Below, in pieces: positions 33,126 to 41,464 of a stretch of DNA of 64,000 bases. The notes below the pieces were generated by a model that was not told where the DNA came from, searched no databases, and was given only the letters and a program-made list of their open reading frames with translations. How positions within the stretch are numbered: position 1 is the first letter of the stretch; each line of letters starts with the position of its first letter. Where the stretch lies: contig DASZNF010000088.1 of assembly GCA_035551355.1 (NCBI GenBank), positions 1-64,000 of the forward strand, in the 5' to 3' direction. The position numbers were made by a program, and so were the translations under genes. This DNA comes from DATATV01 sp035551355 (lineage in GTDB: Bacteria > Actinomycetota > Actinomycetes > Mycobacteriales > Pseudonocardiaceae).

Positions 33126-34180
33126 GGTTGCCGAGTGTGCCCGTCGCGGGTGGTGAACAGCGCCTGCACCCCCGGCTCGGTGCGCAGCAGGTTCAGGGCG
33201 AATTCGGCGTGTCCGGGCAGGTAGCCGTTGCCGATGAGCATCTCCACATCGGCGGCGAGGCCCTCGGCGCCGAGTGCGGCGGCGGCGAAGGAGGTGGCCA
33301 TGGAGAAGAAGATCACGGTGCCGCCGTCGGCGGTGGCCAGGATGGCGCCGTGTTCGGCGCCGGGCACGTCCACGCACACCACTGTGACGTCCACTTGCGC
33401 GCCGACCGCGTCGGCCAGCGCCAGGGGGTCGCGGGCGTCGGCGATGACCACCTCGCCGGCCAGTCCCGCCTCCCGCACGGCCGCGGCTTCGTTTTCGGTG
33501 GGCACCAGTGCGACCAGCCGGGACGCACCGGCGCGGCGGGCGGCGGCCAGTGACAGCGACCCGGATTTCCCGCCGCCACCCAGCACGCACACGGCCGGCG
33601 CCCGGCCGAGCGCGCCGGCTTTGCGGCGGACCACGCGGTCGGTCAGCGCGGGTGCGCCGCACACGTCCAGCACCGACAGCGCGAGGTGTTCGGGCAGGTC
33701 GGCGGGCAGTACGGCGGCGATGGAGCGGCCGAACAGGATCGCGGTGCCGGTGCACGGGACCTGTTCGCCTTCGCCGTCCCAGTCGCGCAGGTCGTCGGTG
33801 ATGCGCAGCGGTGTCAGCGTCAGCGACACGAGGGTGGCGACGCGGTCGCCCGGGCGCAGGCCCAGTGGGGATTGCGGGCCGACCTCGCGGACGGTGCCCA
33901 GCAGCATGCCGCCCGAGCCGGTGACCGGGTTCTGCATCTTGCCTCGGCTGGCGATGATCTCCAGCACGGCGCCGCGCAGGGCGGTTGCGGTGCCGTGTTG
34001 TTCGCGTAGCTGCCGGTAGGAGGCGGCGTCGAGGTTGAGCCGTTCGACGTCGATGACCACCTCGTCGGGCCAGGGCGTGGAGTCCGGGTCGAGCCGGTCG
34101 GCGCGCTGCGGGAGGACCCCGGTGGGGGCCAGAACGCGGTGCGCGCCGATGGGGGATCCACGGTGTCGCGTCGTCGCCAC
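33122..34180 (-). CDS. kdd: L-erythro-3,5-diaminohexanoate dehydrogenase
   Basis: 352 residues. GTG at 34180 follows CGGAGG. The sequence starts VATTRHRGSPIGAHRVLAP, then SRGKMQNPVTGSGGMLLGTV and the cofactor loop VLGGGGKSGSLSLAAARRAG, typical of Kdd. It oxidises 3,5-diaminohexanoate with NAD+ to 5-amino-3-oxohexanoate. First gene of the minus-strand operon, 79 bases from the divergent kamA start, and coupled to the amidohydrolase by a four-base overlap. Confidence 0.93.
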   Translation of the reverse strand: MATTRHRGSPIGAHRVLAPTGVLPQRADRLDPDSTPWPDEVVIDVERLNLDAASYRQLREQHGTATALRGAVLEIIASRGKMQNPVTGSGGMLLGTVREVGPQSPLGLRPGDRVATLVSLTLTPLRITDDLRDWDGEGEQVPCTGTAILFGRSIAAVLPADLPEHLALSVLDVCGAPALTDRVVRRKAGALGRAPAVCVLGGGGKSGSLSLAAARRAGASRLVALVPTENEAAAVREAGLAGEVVIADARDPLALADAVGAQVDVTVVCVDVPGAEHGAILATADGGTVIFFSMATSFAAAALGAEGLAADVEMLIGNGYLPGHAEFALNLLRTEPGVQALFTTRDGHTRQP

Positions 34181-34259
34181 ACCAAACCTCCGTAATTTTT
34201 GCGCCTTCTGGACGTTGTGACAGTATATCTTTACGCGAACCTGATGTTGAGGAGTAGGG
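34181..34259. promoter_or_regulatory. divergent promoter region of the lysine genes
   Basis: This 79-bp gap is AT-rich (AATTTTTGCG, GACAGTATATCTTTACG) and must hold promoters for both kamA and the kdd operon. GAGGAGTAGGG before kamA and GGAGG before kdd are ribosome sites. No clear palindrome or riboswitch fits the space. Confidence 0.6.
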
Positions 34260-35630
34260 ATGACTGTCACCGTCGATCCGGCCCAGTCACCGACAAGCGT
34301 CGGCCACCAGCCGTACGAGTACGCCCGAACCGAACTGACCGAGCCGGACTGGCGCCGCTTCCCCGGCTGGCGCGAGGTCACCGACGCCCAGTGGCGGGAT
34401 GCCCAGTGGCAGCGGGCGCACTGCGTGAAGAACCCCAAGCAGCTGCGGGACGTGCTCGGCGAGCTGATCGGCGAGCGGTTCTACGCCGATCTGGCGGCCG
34501 ACCAGGAGCGGTTTGCCACCATGTCGATGCTGGTGCCGCCGCAGATGCTCAACACCATGTCGGTGGAGTCGACCGAGGCGTTCTACGCCGATCCGATCCG
34601 CCGCTACATGATCCCGGTGCGTTCCGACCGTGACCCGGTGTGGCCCAGCCACCCCTACTCGACGCGGGATTCGCTGCACGAGGCCGAGATGTGGGTGGTG
34701 GAGGGCCTCACGCACCGCTACCCGACCAAGGTGCTGGCCGAGCTGCTGTCCACGTGCCCCCAGTACTGCGGGCACTGCACCCGGATGGACCTGGTCGGCA
34801 ACTCCACCTCGACCGTCGACAAGCACAAGCTCTCGCTCAGGCCGGTCGACCGGCAGGACGCGATGATCGGCTATCTCAAGCGCACGCCGGGCGTGCGGGA
34901 CGTGGTGGTCTCCGGCGGCGATGTGGCCAACCTGCCCTGGCACCAGCTGGAGGCGTTCCTGATGCGCCTGCTGGACATCGAGACCGTCCGCGACGTGCGG
35001 CTGGCCACCAAGGCACTGGCCACGCTGCCCCAGCACTGGATTCAGCCCAAGGTGGTGGAGGGCCTGGAGCGGGTGGCCCGCACCGCGCGCCACCGCGGGG
35101 TGAACCTGGCGATCCACACCCACGTCAACCACGTGCAGACGGTGACCCCGCTGGTCGCCGAGGCCACCCGGGCCGCGCTGGAGGCCGGGGTGCGCGACGT
35201 GCGCAACCAGGGTGTGCTGATGCGCGGGGTGAACGCCACCCCGGCCGACCTGCTGGACCTGTGTTTCGCCCTGCAAGGCGAGGCCAACATCCTGCCCTAC
35301 TACTTCTACATGTGCGACATGATCCCCAACGCCGAGCACTGGCGGGTCGCGGTGTGGGAGGCGCAGGCGCTGCAGCACGCGATCATGGGCTACCTGCCCG
35401 GCTATGCCACCCCGCGGATCGTGTGCGACGTGCCCTATGTCGGCAAGCGCTGGGTGCACCAGCTGGCCGAGTACGACCGCGAGCACGGGGTGTCGTACTG
35501 GACGAAGAACTACCGCACCGGCATCGAGCGCGAAGACCCGGAGGCGCTGGACCGGCGCTACCCGTACTACGACCCGATCGCCACGCTGCCCGAGACCGGC
35601 CAGCACTGGTGGGCCGACCAGCCGGCCTGA
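34260..35630 (+). CDS. kamA: L-lysine 2,3-aminomutase
   Basis: 456 residues, full length. Radical-SAM cluster motif CxxxCxxC is C166, C170, C173 in STCPQYCGHCTR; SGGDVANLP is the SAM-binding glycine segment; the PLP lysine is in VPYVGKRWVHQ. It converts L-lysine to L-beta-lysine with a 4Fe-4S cluster, SAM and PLP. The shorter EpmB enzymes lack this C-terminus. Divergent from the rest of the pathway genes. A 4Fe-4S radical enzyme in a presumably aerobic organism is notable. Confidence 0.96.
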   Translation: MTVTVDPAQSPTSVGHQPYEYARTELTEPDWRRFPGWREVTDAQWRDAQWQRAHCVKNPKQLRDVLGELIGERFYADLAADQERFATMSMLVPPQMLNTMSVESTEAFYADPIRRYMIPVRSDRDPVWPSHPYSTRDSLHEAEMWVVEGLTHRYPTKVLAELLSTCPQYCGHCTRMDLVGNSTSTVDKHKLSLRPVDRQDAMIGYLKRTPGVRDVVVSGGDVANLPWHQLEAFLMRLLDIETVRDVRLATKALATLPQHWIQPKVVEGLERVARTARHRGVNLAIHTHVNHVQTVTPLVAEATRAALEAGVRDVRNQGVLMRGVNATPADLLDLCFALQGEANILPYYFYMCDMIPNAEHWRVAVWEAQALQHAIMGYLPGYATPRIVCDVPYVGKRWVHQLAEYDREHGVSYWTKNYRTGIEREDPEALDRRYPYYDPIATLPETGQHWWADQPA

Positions 35631-35631
35631 C

Positions 35632-35979
35632 TCAGCTCGCCTGCAGGTGGCCGACCTTGATGACCGCGAGGTTGGCCACCACGACGAACGGGAACACGAC
35701 CGCGAGGATCCGGTGGTCGGCCTGCCACAGCGCCGGCGCGGCCGCGCCGAACACCAGGATCTTCACGGCCGTGGCCAGGACCGGCACGGCGTAGGTGGCC
35801 TGCGGCGCGGCGAACAGTCCCCACAGCACCGCCGCGGCCGCGGGTAACCCCAACCCCAGCAGTATCTTCATCGGCACGCCGGCTCCGGTGCGCACACCCC
35901 ACCAGCTGAGCACGCCCAGCGCGGCCAGTTCCACCGCGAAGGCCAATCCGAGATTCACGACCCGCCACGTTGTTGCCAT
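35632..35979 (-). CDS. DUF2568 (YrdB-like) membrane protein
   Basis: 115 residues, four membrane helices (about 8-28, 36-53, 58-75, 82-102). WRVVNLGLAFAVELAALGVL and MKILLGLGLPAAAAVLWGLFAAP are the DUF2568 pattern. ATG at 35979 follows GGGGAGGG; an ATG five codons upstream overlaps that site. The stop abuts the kamA stop. Promoter region carries a 15-bp palindrome of TetR-operator type, so a TetR protein encoded elsewhere probably controls it. Confidence 0.88.
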   Translation of the reverse strand: MATTWRVVNLGLAFAVELAALGVLSWWGVRTGAGVPMKILLGLGLPAAAAVLWGLFAAPQATYAVPVLATAVKILVFGAAAPALWQADHRILAVVFPFVVVANLAVIKVGHLQAS

Positions 35980-35997
35980 GACCACCCTCCCCATTTA

Positions 35998-36063
35998 GAG
36001 AGCACTGCTCTCGCTTAGGCTCAGTGTCATGCGGTCAGGCGTGAATGTCAAGAGCAGCGCTCT
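35998..36063. promoter_or_regulatory. paired TetR-type operators
   Basis: GAGAGCACTGCTCTC (35998-36012) is a perfect 15-bp palindrome; AGAGCAGCGCTCT (36051-36063) is a related, slightly degenerate copy. They lie between the divergent DUF2568 and GNAT genes, 51 bp apart. Confidence 0.65.
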
Positions 36064-36093
36064 CGTTTGTGTGCAGCGATCTCGGAGTGCGCG

Positions 36094-36837
36094 GTGAACC
36101 CGGCCGAGGTGCTGACCGCCTACGACACCCAGATCCGCCAACACCCAGACGGCCTGGTCGAACACGAGGCCGGGGTCATCCGCAGCATCGACCTCGCCTG
36201 GACCGGCGTCACCTGGACCGACCTGGACGAATCCACCGCCGACGCGGCCATCGCCGCCCAGCGCGGCCGCTTCACGCAACTGGGCCAGCCCTGGGAGTGG
36301 AAGCACTACTCCCACGACAAACCGGCCGACCTCCCCCACCGCCTGCGCGCCGCCGGCCTCAAGCCCCAGCCCGAAGAGGCCCTCCTGGCCGCCGAGATCG
36401 CCGAACTGGACCTCACCCTGCCCGCACCGCCCGGCATCACCCTGCGCCTGGCCAGTGAACGAGCCGACTTCGACGCCCTGGTCCGCGTGCACGATCAGGC
36501 CTTCGGTGGCGACCACCGCGGCCTGGTCGCCACCCTCCCGGCCGCGATCGGCCGCGGCGCGGCCGCCGCCGTCCTGGCCTGGGCCGACGAGGTGCCGGTG
36601 GCCGGGGCCAGGATCGAATTCCACGCCGGCACCGACTTCGCCAGCCTGTGGGGCGGCGCGACCCTGCCCCGGTGGCGCGGCCGCGGCATCTTCCGGGCCC
36701 TGGTCGCCCGCCGGGCCGCACTGGCCGCCGACCGCGGCTTCCGCTACCTCCAGGTCGACGCCCTGCCCACCAGCCGCCCCATCCTCACCCGGCTGGGCTT
36801 CGTGCAACTGGCCACCACGACCCCGTACACCGGATAG
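36094..36837 (+). CDS. GNAT family N-acetyltransferase
   Basis: 247 residues in two parts: an N-terminal degenerate GNAT-like half (about 1-115) and a C-terminal acetyltransferase with the acetyl-CoA loop LPRWRGRGIFRALVARRAALAADRG (in segments near 195-220) and VDALPTSRPILTRLGFV. The GTG at 36094 follows CGGAG at six bases; an upstream GTG lacks a site. Substrate unknown. Shares an operator-bearing promoter region with DUF2568. Confidence 0.9.
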   Translation: MNPAEVLTAYDTQIRQHPDGLVEHEAGVIRSIDLAWTGVTWTDLDESTADAAIAAQRGRFTQLGQPWEWKHYSHDKPADLPHRLRAAGLKPQPEEALLAAEIAELDLTLPAPPGITLRLASERADFDALVRVHDQAFGGDHRGLVATLPAAIGRGAAAAVLAWADEVPVAGARIEFHAGTDFASLWGGATLPRWRGRGIFRALVARRAALAADRGFRYLQVDALPTSRPILTRLGFVQLATTTPYTG

Positions 36838-36903
36838 CTCGAAACCCGGGCAACCGGATCGGTCTGCCGCCTCGTTTCCTCAGGCGAGGGCAAGGGAGCA
36901 GAC

Positions 36904-37404
36904 GTGGGAGTCCGAGACGACGAGTTCGTCGAATTCGTGCACCGGTGTTCGGCGCCACTGCGCCGCACGGCGCTGTTGATGTGCGGGGACTGGCACCGGG
37001 CCGAGGACCTGGTGCAGACCACGCTGGTCAAACTGTTCCGGGCCTGGTCGCGAGTGCGCGGAATGGACCAGCGGGAAGCCTGTGCGCGGCAGGTGCTGCT
37101 GCGCACGATCATCGACGAGTCGCGCCGGTTCTGGCGCCGGGAACGATCCTCCGACGTCCTGCCCGACCGGGCGATCCCGGCGGTGGACAGCGACCTGTCC
37201 ATCGACCTGCGCCGCGCCCTGGCCGCGTTACCGGTGCGACAACGCGCCACCGTGGTGCTGCGCTACTGGGAGGACCTTCCGGTCGGCGAGGTCGCGACGT
37301 TGTTGCGGTGCAACGAAGGCACCGTCAAAAGTAAGTCCGCCAAGGCGCCGGCCGCGTTGCGGACCATGACCGATTCGGGCCGAGTGCTGGAGGGACGCCA
37401 ATGA
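36904..37404 (+). CDS. SigE-family ECF sigma factor
   Basis: 166 residues. Region 2 (DDEFVEFVHRCSAPLRRTALLMCGDWHRAEDLVQTTLVKLFRAW in parts over 5-50) and region 4 (ALAALPVRQRATVVLRYWEDLPVGEVATLLRCNEGTVKSKSAKA in parts) are those of the actinobacterial SigE-like ECF group. It starts with GTG and overlaps the next gene by four bases. It probably responds to a surface signal through the coupled membrane protein. Confidence 0.93.
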   Translation: MGVRDDEFVEFVHRCSAPLRRTALLMCGDWHRAEDLVQTTLVKLFRAWSRVRGMDQREACARQVLLRTIIDESRRFWRRERSSDVLPDRAIPAVDSDLSIDLRRALAALPVRQRATVVLRYWEDLPVGEVATLLRCNEGTVKSKSAKAPAALRTMTDSGRVLEGRQ

Positions 37405-38231
37405 CCGCCGCCGACGACGCCGACCGCCAGTGGGCGCACACCCTGCTGGCCCGGGCCATGGACGACGAACCGGAACTGCAACTGCGCGCCGAGGAGGTGC
37501 TGACCAGCGGCCGCCGCAGCCTCGGCCGCCGGCGGGCCGCGCTGACCGGCGCCATCACCGTCGTGGCCCTGGCCGCCACCGGCATCCTGCTCAGCCTCGC
37601 CGACTCGGCGCGATCCGGGGCGCAGACCGCGCACCAGGGGCAACCGGCGCTGTCCACCACCGCTCCCGCCGCACCCGAGACGACGCTCTACGGCGCCGAG
37701 GGACCCCTGATCCTCGACGCGCACTCGCGGGTCATGACAACGGAACTGGCCGGCGCGCACGCGATCCCGGCCGGCGTGCGGGCCAGCGAGGACAAGTACT
37801 ACGGCGGCCAGCCCCTGGTCTTCTACAAGATCATCAACGGCCAGTACCCGGGTAGCTACTACGCCCAGGCGACGCTCACCGACTCCCACGGCGCCGGCTA
37901 CGTCGATGTGCAGGTGCTGCGGGCGGGTCAGCAGGCCGGCCTGAACTGTGTCGGCATACCCGACCCGCCGACCTGCCAGACCCAGACCCTGCCCGACGGC
38001 AGCCACCTCACCGCCCGGCTCTACACCCAGAACGGGCCCGGCAAACAGACCCAGCAGTGGCTGGTGGAACTGGTGCACCCCAACGGGACCGCGGTGGACG
38101 CGGGATCGGGCAACTGGAGCATGGACGGCGACCCGGCCGTCGGCGGCATCGACCACGCGACCGGTGCCCAACCACCGCTGAGCGAGGCCGCGCTCATCCA
38201 CCTGGCCGAGCTGCCCGGGCTGATTCCCTGA
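37401..38231 (+). CDS. single-pass membrane partner of the sigma factor
   Basis: 276 residues. A charged cytosolic N-terminus (about 1-46), one membrane helix (about 47-66, LTGAITVVALAATGILLSLA), and a 200-residue outside domain with a linker of T/P residues, two cysteines (LNCVGI, PTCQTQ) and a WSMDGD segment. No zinc anti-sigma HxxxCxxC motif is present. By position and coupling it is the likely anti-sigma or sensor. The outer domain is not recognised. Confidence 0.82.
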   Translation: MTAADDADRQWAHTLLARAMDDEPELQLRAEEVLTSGRRSLGRRRAALTGAITVVALAATGILLSLADSARSGAQTAHQGQPALSTTAPAAPETTLYGAEGPLILDAHSRVMTTELAGAHAIPAGVRASEDKYYGGQPLVFYKIINGQYPGSYYAQATLTDSHGAGYVDVQVLRAGQQAGLNCVGIPDPPTCQTQTLPDGSHLTARLYTQNGPGKQTQQWLVELVHPNGTAVDAGSGNWSMDGDPAVGGIDHATGAQPPLSEAALIHLAELPGLIP

Positions 38232-38249
38232 TCCGGGGCGAACCGGGCC

Positions 38250-38293
38250 GCACCGGGGATGAGGGGATTCCCGGTGCGTGGTGCGTCTTTTTT
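38250..38293 (+). terminator. T-run terminator
   Basis: GCACCGGG (38250-38257) pairs with CCCGGTGC (38270-38277), followed by TTTTTT at 38288-38293. Ends the sigma-factor operon. Confidence 0.75.
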
Positions 38294-38331
38294 GGACGGC
38301 AACCTTGCGTCCTGGGCATACGCTCGTGCCC

Positions 38332-38901
38332 ATGACGCAAACCGATGGTGAGCTGGCCGCCCTGGTGCGCAAGCGGATCCGGGCGCTGCGGGTCGCGCAG
38401 GGCCTGTCCCTGGACGAGCTGGCCGGCCGCGCCAAACTCAGTCCCTCGTCGCTGAGCCGGATCGAGACCGGCCAGCGGCGCCTGGCCCTGGACCAGCTGG
38501 TCGACCTGGCCCGCGCCCTGGACACCTCGCTGGACCAGCTGGTCGAGACCGACACCGACGACGTGATCGCCAACCCGTCGATCGACGGCGCCCACGGGCG
38601 GCTGCACTGGCCGATCAAGGCCGATCCCGGTATGTCCGTCATGCGCCAGCGGATGACCGATCCGCCGCCGGACAACGCGGCCCGGCTGCGGGCCCACCCC
38701 GGCCGGGAATGGCTGGTCGTGCTGTCCGGCACCGCCGTGCTGCTGCTGGGCAACCGCCGGCTGCGAGTGGAGACCAACCAGGCCGCCGAGTTCCCGACCA
38801 TGCTGCCGCACGCCATCGGCGCTGAGGGTGGTCCCTGCGAGATCCTGGGGATCTTCGACCGCGACGCCCGCCGCGGCCACCGGCCCGATCGGCAACACTG
38901 A
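38332..38901 (+). CDS. XRE-cupin transcriptional regulator
   Basis: 189 residues. Helix-turn-helix (about 12-66: LVRKRIRALRVAQGLSLDEL and KLSPSSLSRIETGQRRLALDQL) and a C-terminal cupin (HPGREWLVVLSGTAVLLLGN). Such proteins sense a small metabolite through the cupin. The methyltransferase gene 95 bases downstream has a palindrome in its promoter and is the likely target. The ATG at 38332 has only a weak ribosome site. Confidence 0.92.
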   Translation: MTQTDGELAALVRKRIRALRVAQGLSLDELAGRAKLSPSSLSRIETGQRRLALDQLVDLARALDTSLDQLVETDTDDVIANPSIDGAHGRLHWPIKADPGMSVMRQRMTDPPPDNAARLRAHPGREWLVVLSGTAVLLLGNRRLRVETNQAAEFPTMLPHAIGAEGGPCEILGIFDRDARRGHRPDRQH

Positions 38902-38941
38902 CCCCGCCGCTTGCCTGTCCAGCAGCCCCGATACCACCTTC

Positions 38942-38956
38942 TTGCCGTATCGGCAA
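38942..38956. promoter_or_regulatory. operator candidate TTGCCG-TAT-CGGCAA
   Basis: A perfect 15-bp inverted repeat 40 bases before the methyltransferase start. A related CGGCAA half-site occurs before the XRE-cupin gene (38297-38302), which supports binding by that regulator. Confidence 0.55.
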
Positions 38957-38996
38957 ACCTTCGTGCACCTCGCGCACGACCCCTTACCGTGGTGGC

Positions 38997-39866
38997 ATGA
39001 CCCACCCAGCACACGTCCACGGCGCGTCTCACCAGCACGGCCACGACCACGGGCATCAGCGCGAGGACAGCCAGGCCGAGCTGCTCGACCTCGACGCCGA
39101 AGTGCTCGCCGAGCACCTGGCCGCCCTCGTCGCCTGGCTGCCCATCCCGGCGAGCCCGCGCCAGATCGTGGACCTGGGTGCCGGCACCGGCGCGGGCACC
39201 TTCGCCCTGCTCGCCCGCTTCCCCGAGGCCCACGTGACCGCCGTCGACAACTCGGTCGAACACCTGCATCGCCTGCGGGACAAGGCCTGCGAGCGTGGAC
39301 TGGCCGATCGCGTGCACACCGTCCAGGCCGACCTGGACGCCACCTGGCCCGACCTGGGCCGACCGGACCTGGTGTGGGCCTCGGCCTCCCTGCACCACCT
39401 GGCCGAACCCGACCACGCCCTGCGCCAGGTGCACGACACACTCGCCCCCGGCGGCCTGTTCGCCGTGGTCGAGCTCGCCGGTTTTCCCCGGTTCCTGCCC
39501 GAGAATGCCCCCGAGAACCGGCCCGGCCTGGAGGAACGCTGCCACGCCGCGAGCGAGCGCTACCACACAGAGCACGTGCCGCACCGCGGCGCCGACTGGG
39601 GCCCCAAACTGAGCGCCGCCGGATTCACCGTCCAAGGCGAACGCACCATCGCCGTGGATATCGAGGGCTCGCGCTCCGACGCGATCGGCCGCTACGCACT
39701 GGGCGGTCTGCGCCGCCTGCGCACCGCCATCGTCGAGGACCTGCCCGCCGAGGACCTGGCCGCGCTGGACCAGCTGCTCGACACCGGCAGCCCGCACAGC
39801 ATCCTGCGCCGCGACGACCTGGCCGTGCGCACCGAACGCGCCGTTTGGGCCGCCCGCCGCACCTGA
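38997..39866 (+). CDS. SAM-dependent methyltransferase with His-rich N-terminus
   Basis: 289 residues. The first 22 contain nine histidines (HVHGASHQHGHDHGHQ), a probable metal-binding or simply flexible lead. The catalytic domain has IVDLGAGTGAGTFALLARFP (SAM motif), VTAVDNSVEHLH and LVWASASLHHLAEPDHALR. It lies downstream of an XRE-cupin regulator with an operator candidate. Substrate unknown; the histidines suggest metal or metalloid handling as a possibility. Confidence 0.9.
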   Translation: MTHPAHVHGASHQHGHDHGHQREDSQAELLDLDAEVLAEHLAALVAWLPIPASPRQIVDLGAGTGAGTFALLARFPEAHVTAVDNSVEHLHRLRDKACERGLADRVHTVQADLDATWPDLGRPDLVWASASLHHLAEPDHALRQVHDTLAPGGLFAVVELAGFPRFLPENAPENRPGLEERCHAASERYHTEHVPHRGADWGPKLSAAGFTVQGERTIAVDIEGSRSDAIGRYALGGLRRLRTAIVEDLPAEDLAALDQLLDTGSPHSILRRDDLAVRTERAVWAARRT

Positions 39867-40016
39867 CCCGACCGCACCAGGTCGTTGAGGATCGACGGGC
39901 CGTCGTCGATGAAGATCTCCCGTTGGTGGCGTCGGTGATCGGCACCGTCGCAGTCCTCATCGACTGGTACCAGTGCCCGCCGCTCGTGTCGACTCGCGCA
40001 GCGGCACGCTTTCGGT

Positions 40017-40643
40017 TCATAGCAGGGGACGGTGGTCGGGGTGCCAGTCCGCGGCCGGGCGCCACCAGTCGGACGCGGTCATGTCGACGAACCGCACGCC
40101 GGCCGTCACGTCGAAGCCGTAGGGTGTGGTGTCGGTGAACCGCACCAGTGTGAGCGGGTCCGGCCGGGCGCCGGTGCCGTACGCGCCGAGCGAGTGGCCG
40201 TCCACGACGCCCGCCCAGTAGCCCGCGAAGCCCTGCCAGCGCAGGCGCGCCGGCCGGCCGTCGACGGTGATAGCCACTGTCGGCCATCCGGCGCGGTGGG
40301 CCGCCAGGTCGAAGGCGTGGTCGACCAGCCGACGATCGAACTCTTCGGCCCGCGGCAACTCCCAGTGCGGCAGACCGAGGTTCACCAGCTTGATCGTCAG
40401 TTGCTCGGCGATGTCGAGACTGTCGGCCGGCCGGTCGATCGGGTCGAACGTGCCGACCGTGATGCTGGTGAGCTCGTCGTCGTGGCCCAGCCAGATCTGG
40501 TCGGCTCGCGACGGGTCCGCGCTGCGCTGCCAGAAGTCGAACCGGCGCGGGCCGGTCCAGCTCGCCAGGCCGTAGGGTGCGAACCGGACCGTCAGCGCGC
40601 GGTAGCGGTCGAACGTGCGGTCCTCTCGCCCCATGACCGCCAT
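40017..40643 (-). CDS. uncharacterised protein
   Basis: About 208 residues, soluble, with many aromatics (FAPYGLASWTGPRRFDFWQR, GFAGYWAGVVDGHSLGAYGTG). No domain recognised. Codon use is normal and the N-terminal ATG at 40643 has GGAG upstream. Divergent from the gene at 40736 with a 92-bp gap. The gap on its downstream side (39867-40016) shows no gene. Confidence 0.7.
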   Translation of the reverse strand: MAVMGREDRTFDRYRALTVRFAPYGLASWTGPRRFDFWQRSADPSRADQIWLGHDDELTSITVGTFDPIDRPADSLDIAEQLTIKLVNLGLPHWELPRAEEFDRRLVDHAFDLAAHRAGWPTVAITVDGRPARLRWQGFAGYWAGVVDGHSLGAYGTGARPDPLTLVRFTDTTPYGFDVTAGVRFVDMTASDWWRPAADWHPDHRPLL

Positions 40644-40735
40644 GGTCGCAGCGCTCCGCTGCGAGTAGGGCAAGTTCTGGTCACGGTCGCCGGAAACCGG
40701 ATCAAAACGGTGGGTGTGCTCGCTAGGGTGGCCGC

Positions 40736-41464
40736 GTGTCGGCAGATGTGCGCTACATCCGGTACCACGCCTGGTGGTGCGCCTCCGGCAACACCACCTC
40801 CAGCGACCTGCTGTTCGCCTATCTGGCCGAGAATCTGCTCGAAACCTGGGTGCCGCCCGACCGCTCGCAGGACTGGCTGCTGCGCCGGGCCATGACCGGC
40901 CGGCGACACTGGCTGGCCGGAGACGAGTCGCGCGTCAACCGAGAGGGCTGGCCCACCGGCGAGTGGCGGGCACCCTACGGCGACTTCTACGCCGGCGACG
41001 AGCGCCGGGAGCCCAGCGAAAGCCCGCCCGGGCTGTGGTCGCGGCCCAATCCGGACTGGGTGGCCGAGCTCCCCCGCACCCCGGCGTTGCTGCTGGAGCA
41101 CCTGCGCATCGCTCTGCCGCCGGCCCGCCAGGATGACGCGATGCTCCTCCACCACGCCGCGCAGGCCCTGCGCTCCGGTCTGCTACCCGCCGATCTCGTC
41201 ACCGCCCTGTACGAGGCCCTCGCCGGGCTGCCCAGCGCCACCGTGCACGAGTCGGTGGCGAATCTGGACGGGCAGGCGGGCACGGCGCTGGTGGTCGAGA
41301 AGGGGATCCGGATCGAGGAGCTGATCATCGACCTCGACGCAGGCGAGTATCTCGGCGAGCGCACCACCCAGACGAAGACCGCGTACGGCATCCCGGCCGA
41401 CACCGTCACCTCGTTCGGCGCGTTGAGCAGCGCGATGGTCGAGGCCCTCGGCGACGTCCCGTAG
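40736..41464 (+). CDS. CU044_5270-like protein without membrane anchor
   Basis: 242 residues, GTG start. The C-terminal stretch LLPADLVTALYEALAGLPSA, then VHESVANLDGQAGTALVVEK and IIDLDAGEYLGERT, resembles the extracellular domain of the CU044_5270 family, which normally follows a cytosolic region and one membrane helix. Neither is present here, and YIRYHAWWCAS begins almost at the start. It may be a trimmed descendant or an independent soluble version. Function unknown. Confidence 0.75.
   Translation: MSADVRYIRYHAWWCASGNTTSSDLLFAYLAENLLETWVPPDRSQDWLLRRAMTGRRHWLAGDESRVNREGWPTGEWRAPYGDFYAGDERREPSESPPGLWSRPNPDWVAELPRTPALLLEHLRIALPPARQDDAMLLHHAAQALRSGLLPADLVTALYEALAGLPSATVHESVANLDGQAGTALVVEKGIRIEELIIDLDAGEYLGERTTQTKTAYGIPADTVTSFGALSSAMVEALGDVP

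Noticed and set aside
34181..34259. Lysine or cobalamin riboswitch before kamA/kdd
   Set aside because: The gap is 79 bp shared by two promoters, too short for either riboswitch, and no B12-box was seen.
34260..35630. KamA as EpmB (EF-P beta-lysylation enzyme)
   Set aside because: 456 residues with the long C-terminus and a divergent kdd-kamDE-kal operon fit the catabolic enzyme; EpmB is shorter and stands near efp or epmA.
37263..39797. 844-codon minus-strand frame
   Set aside because: It is antisense to the sigma operon, the XRE-cupin gene and the methyltransferase, all of which have clear motifs and terminators.
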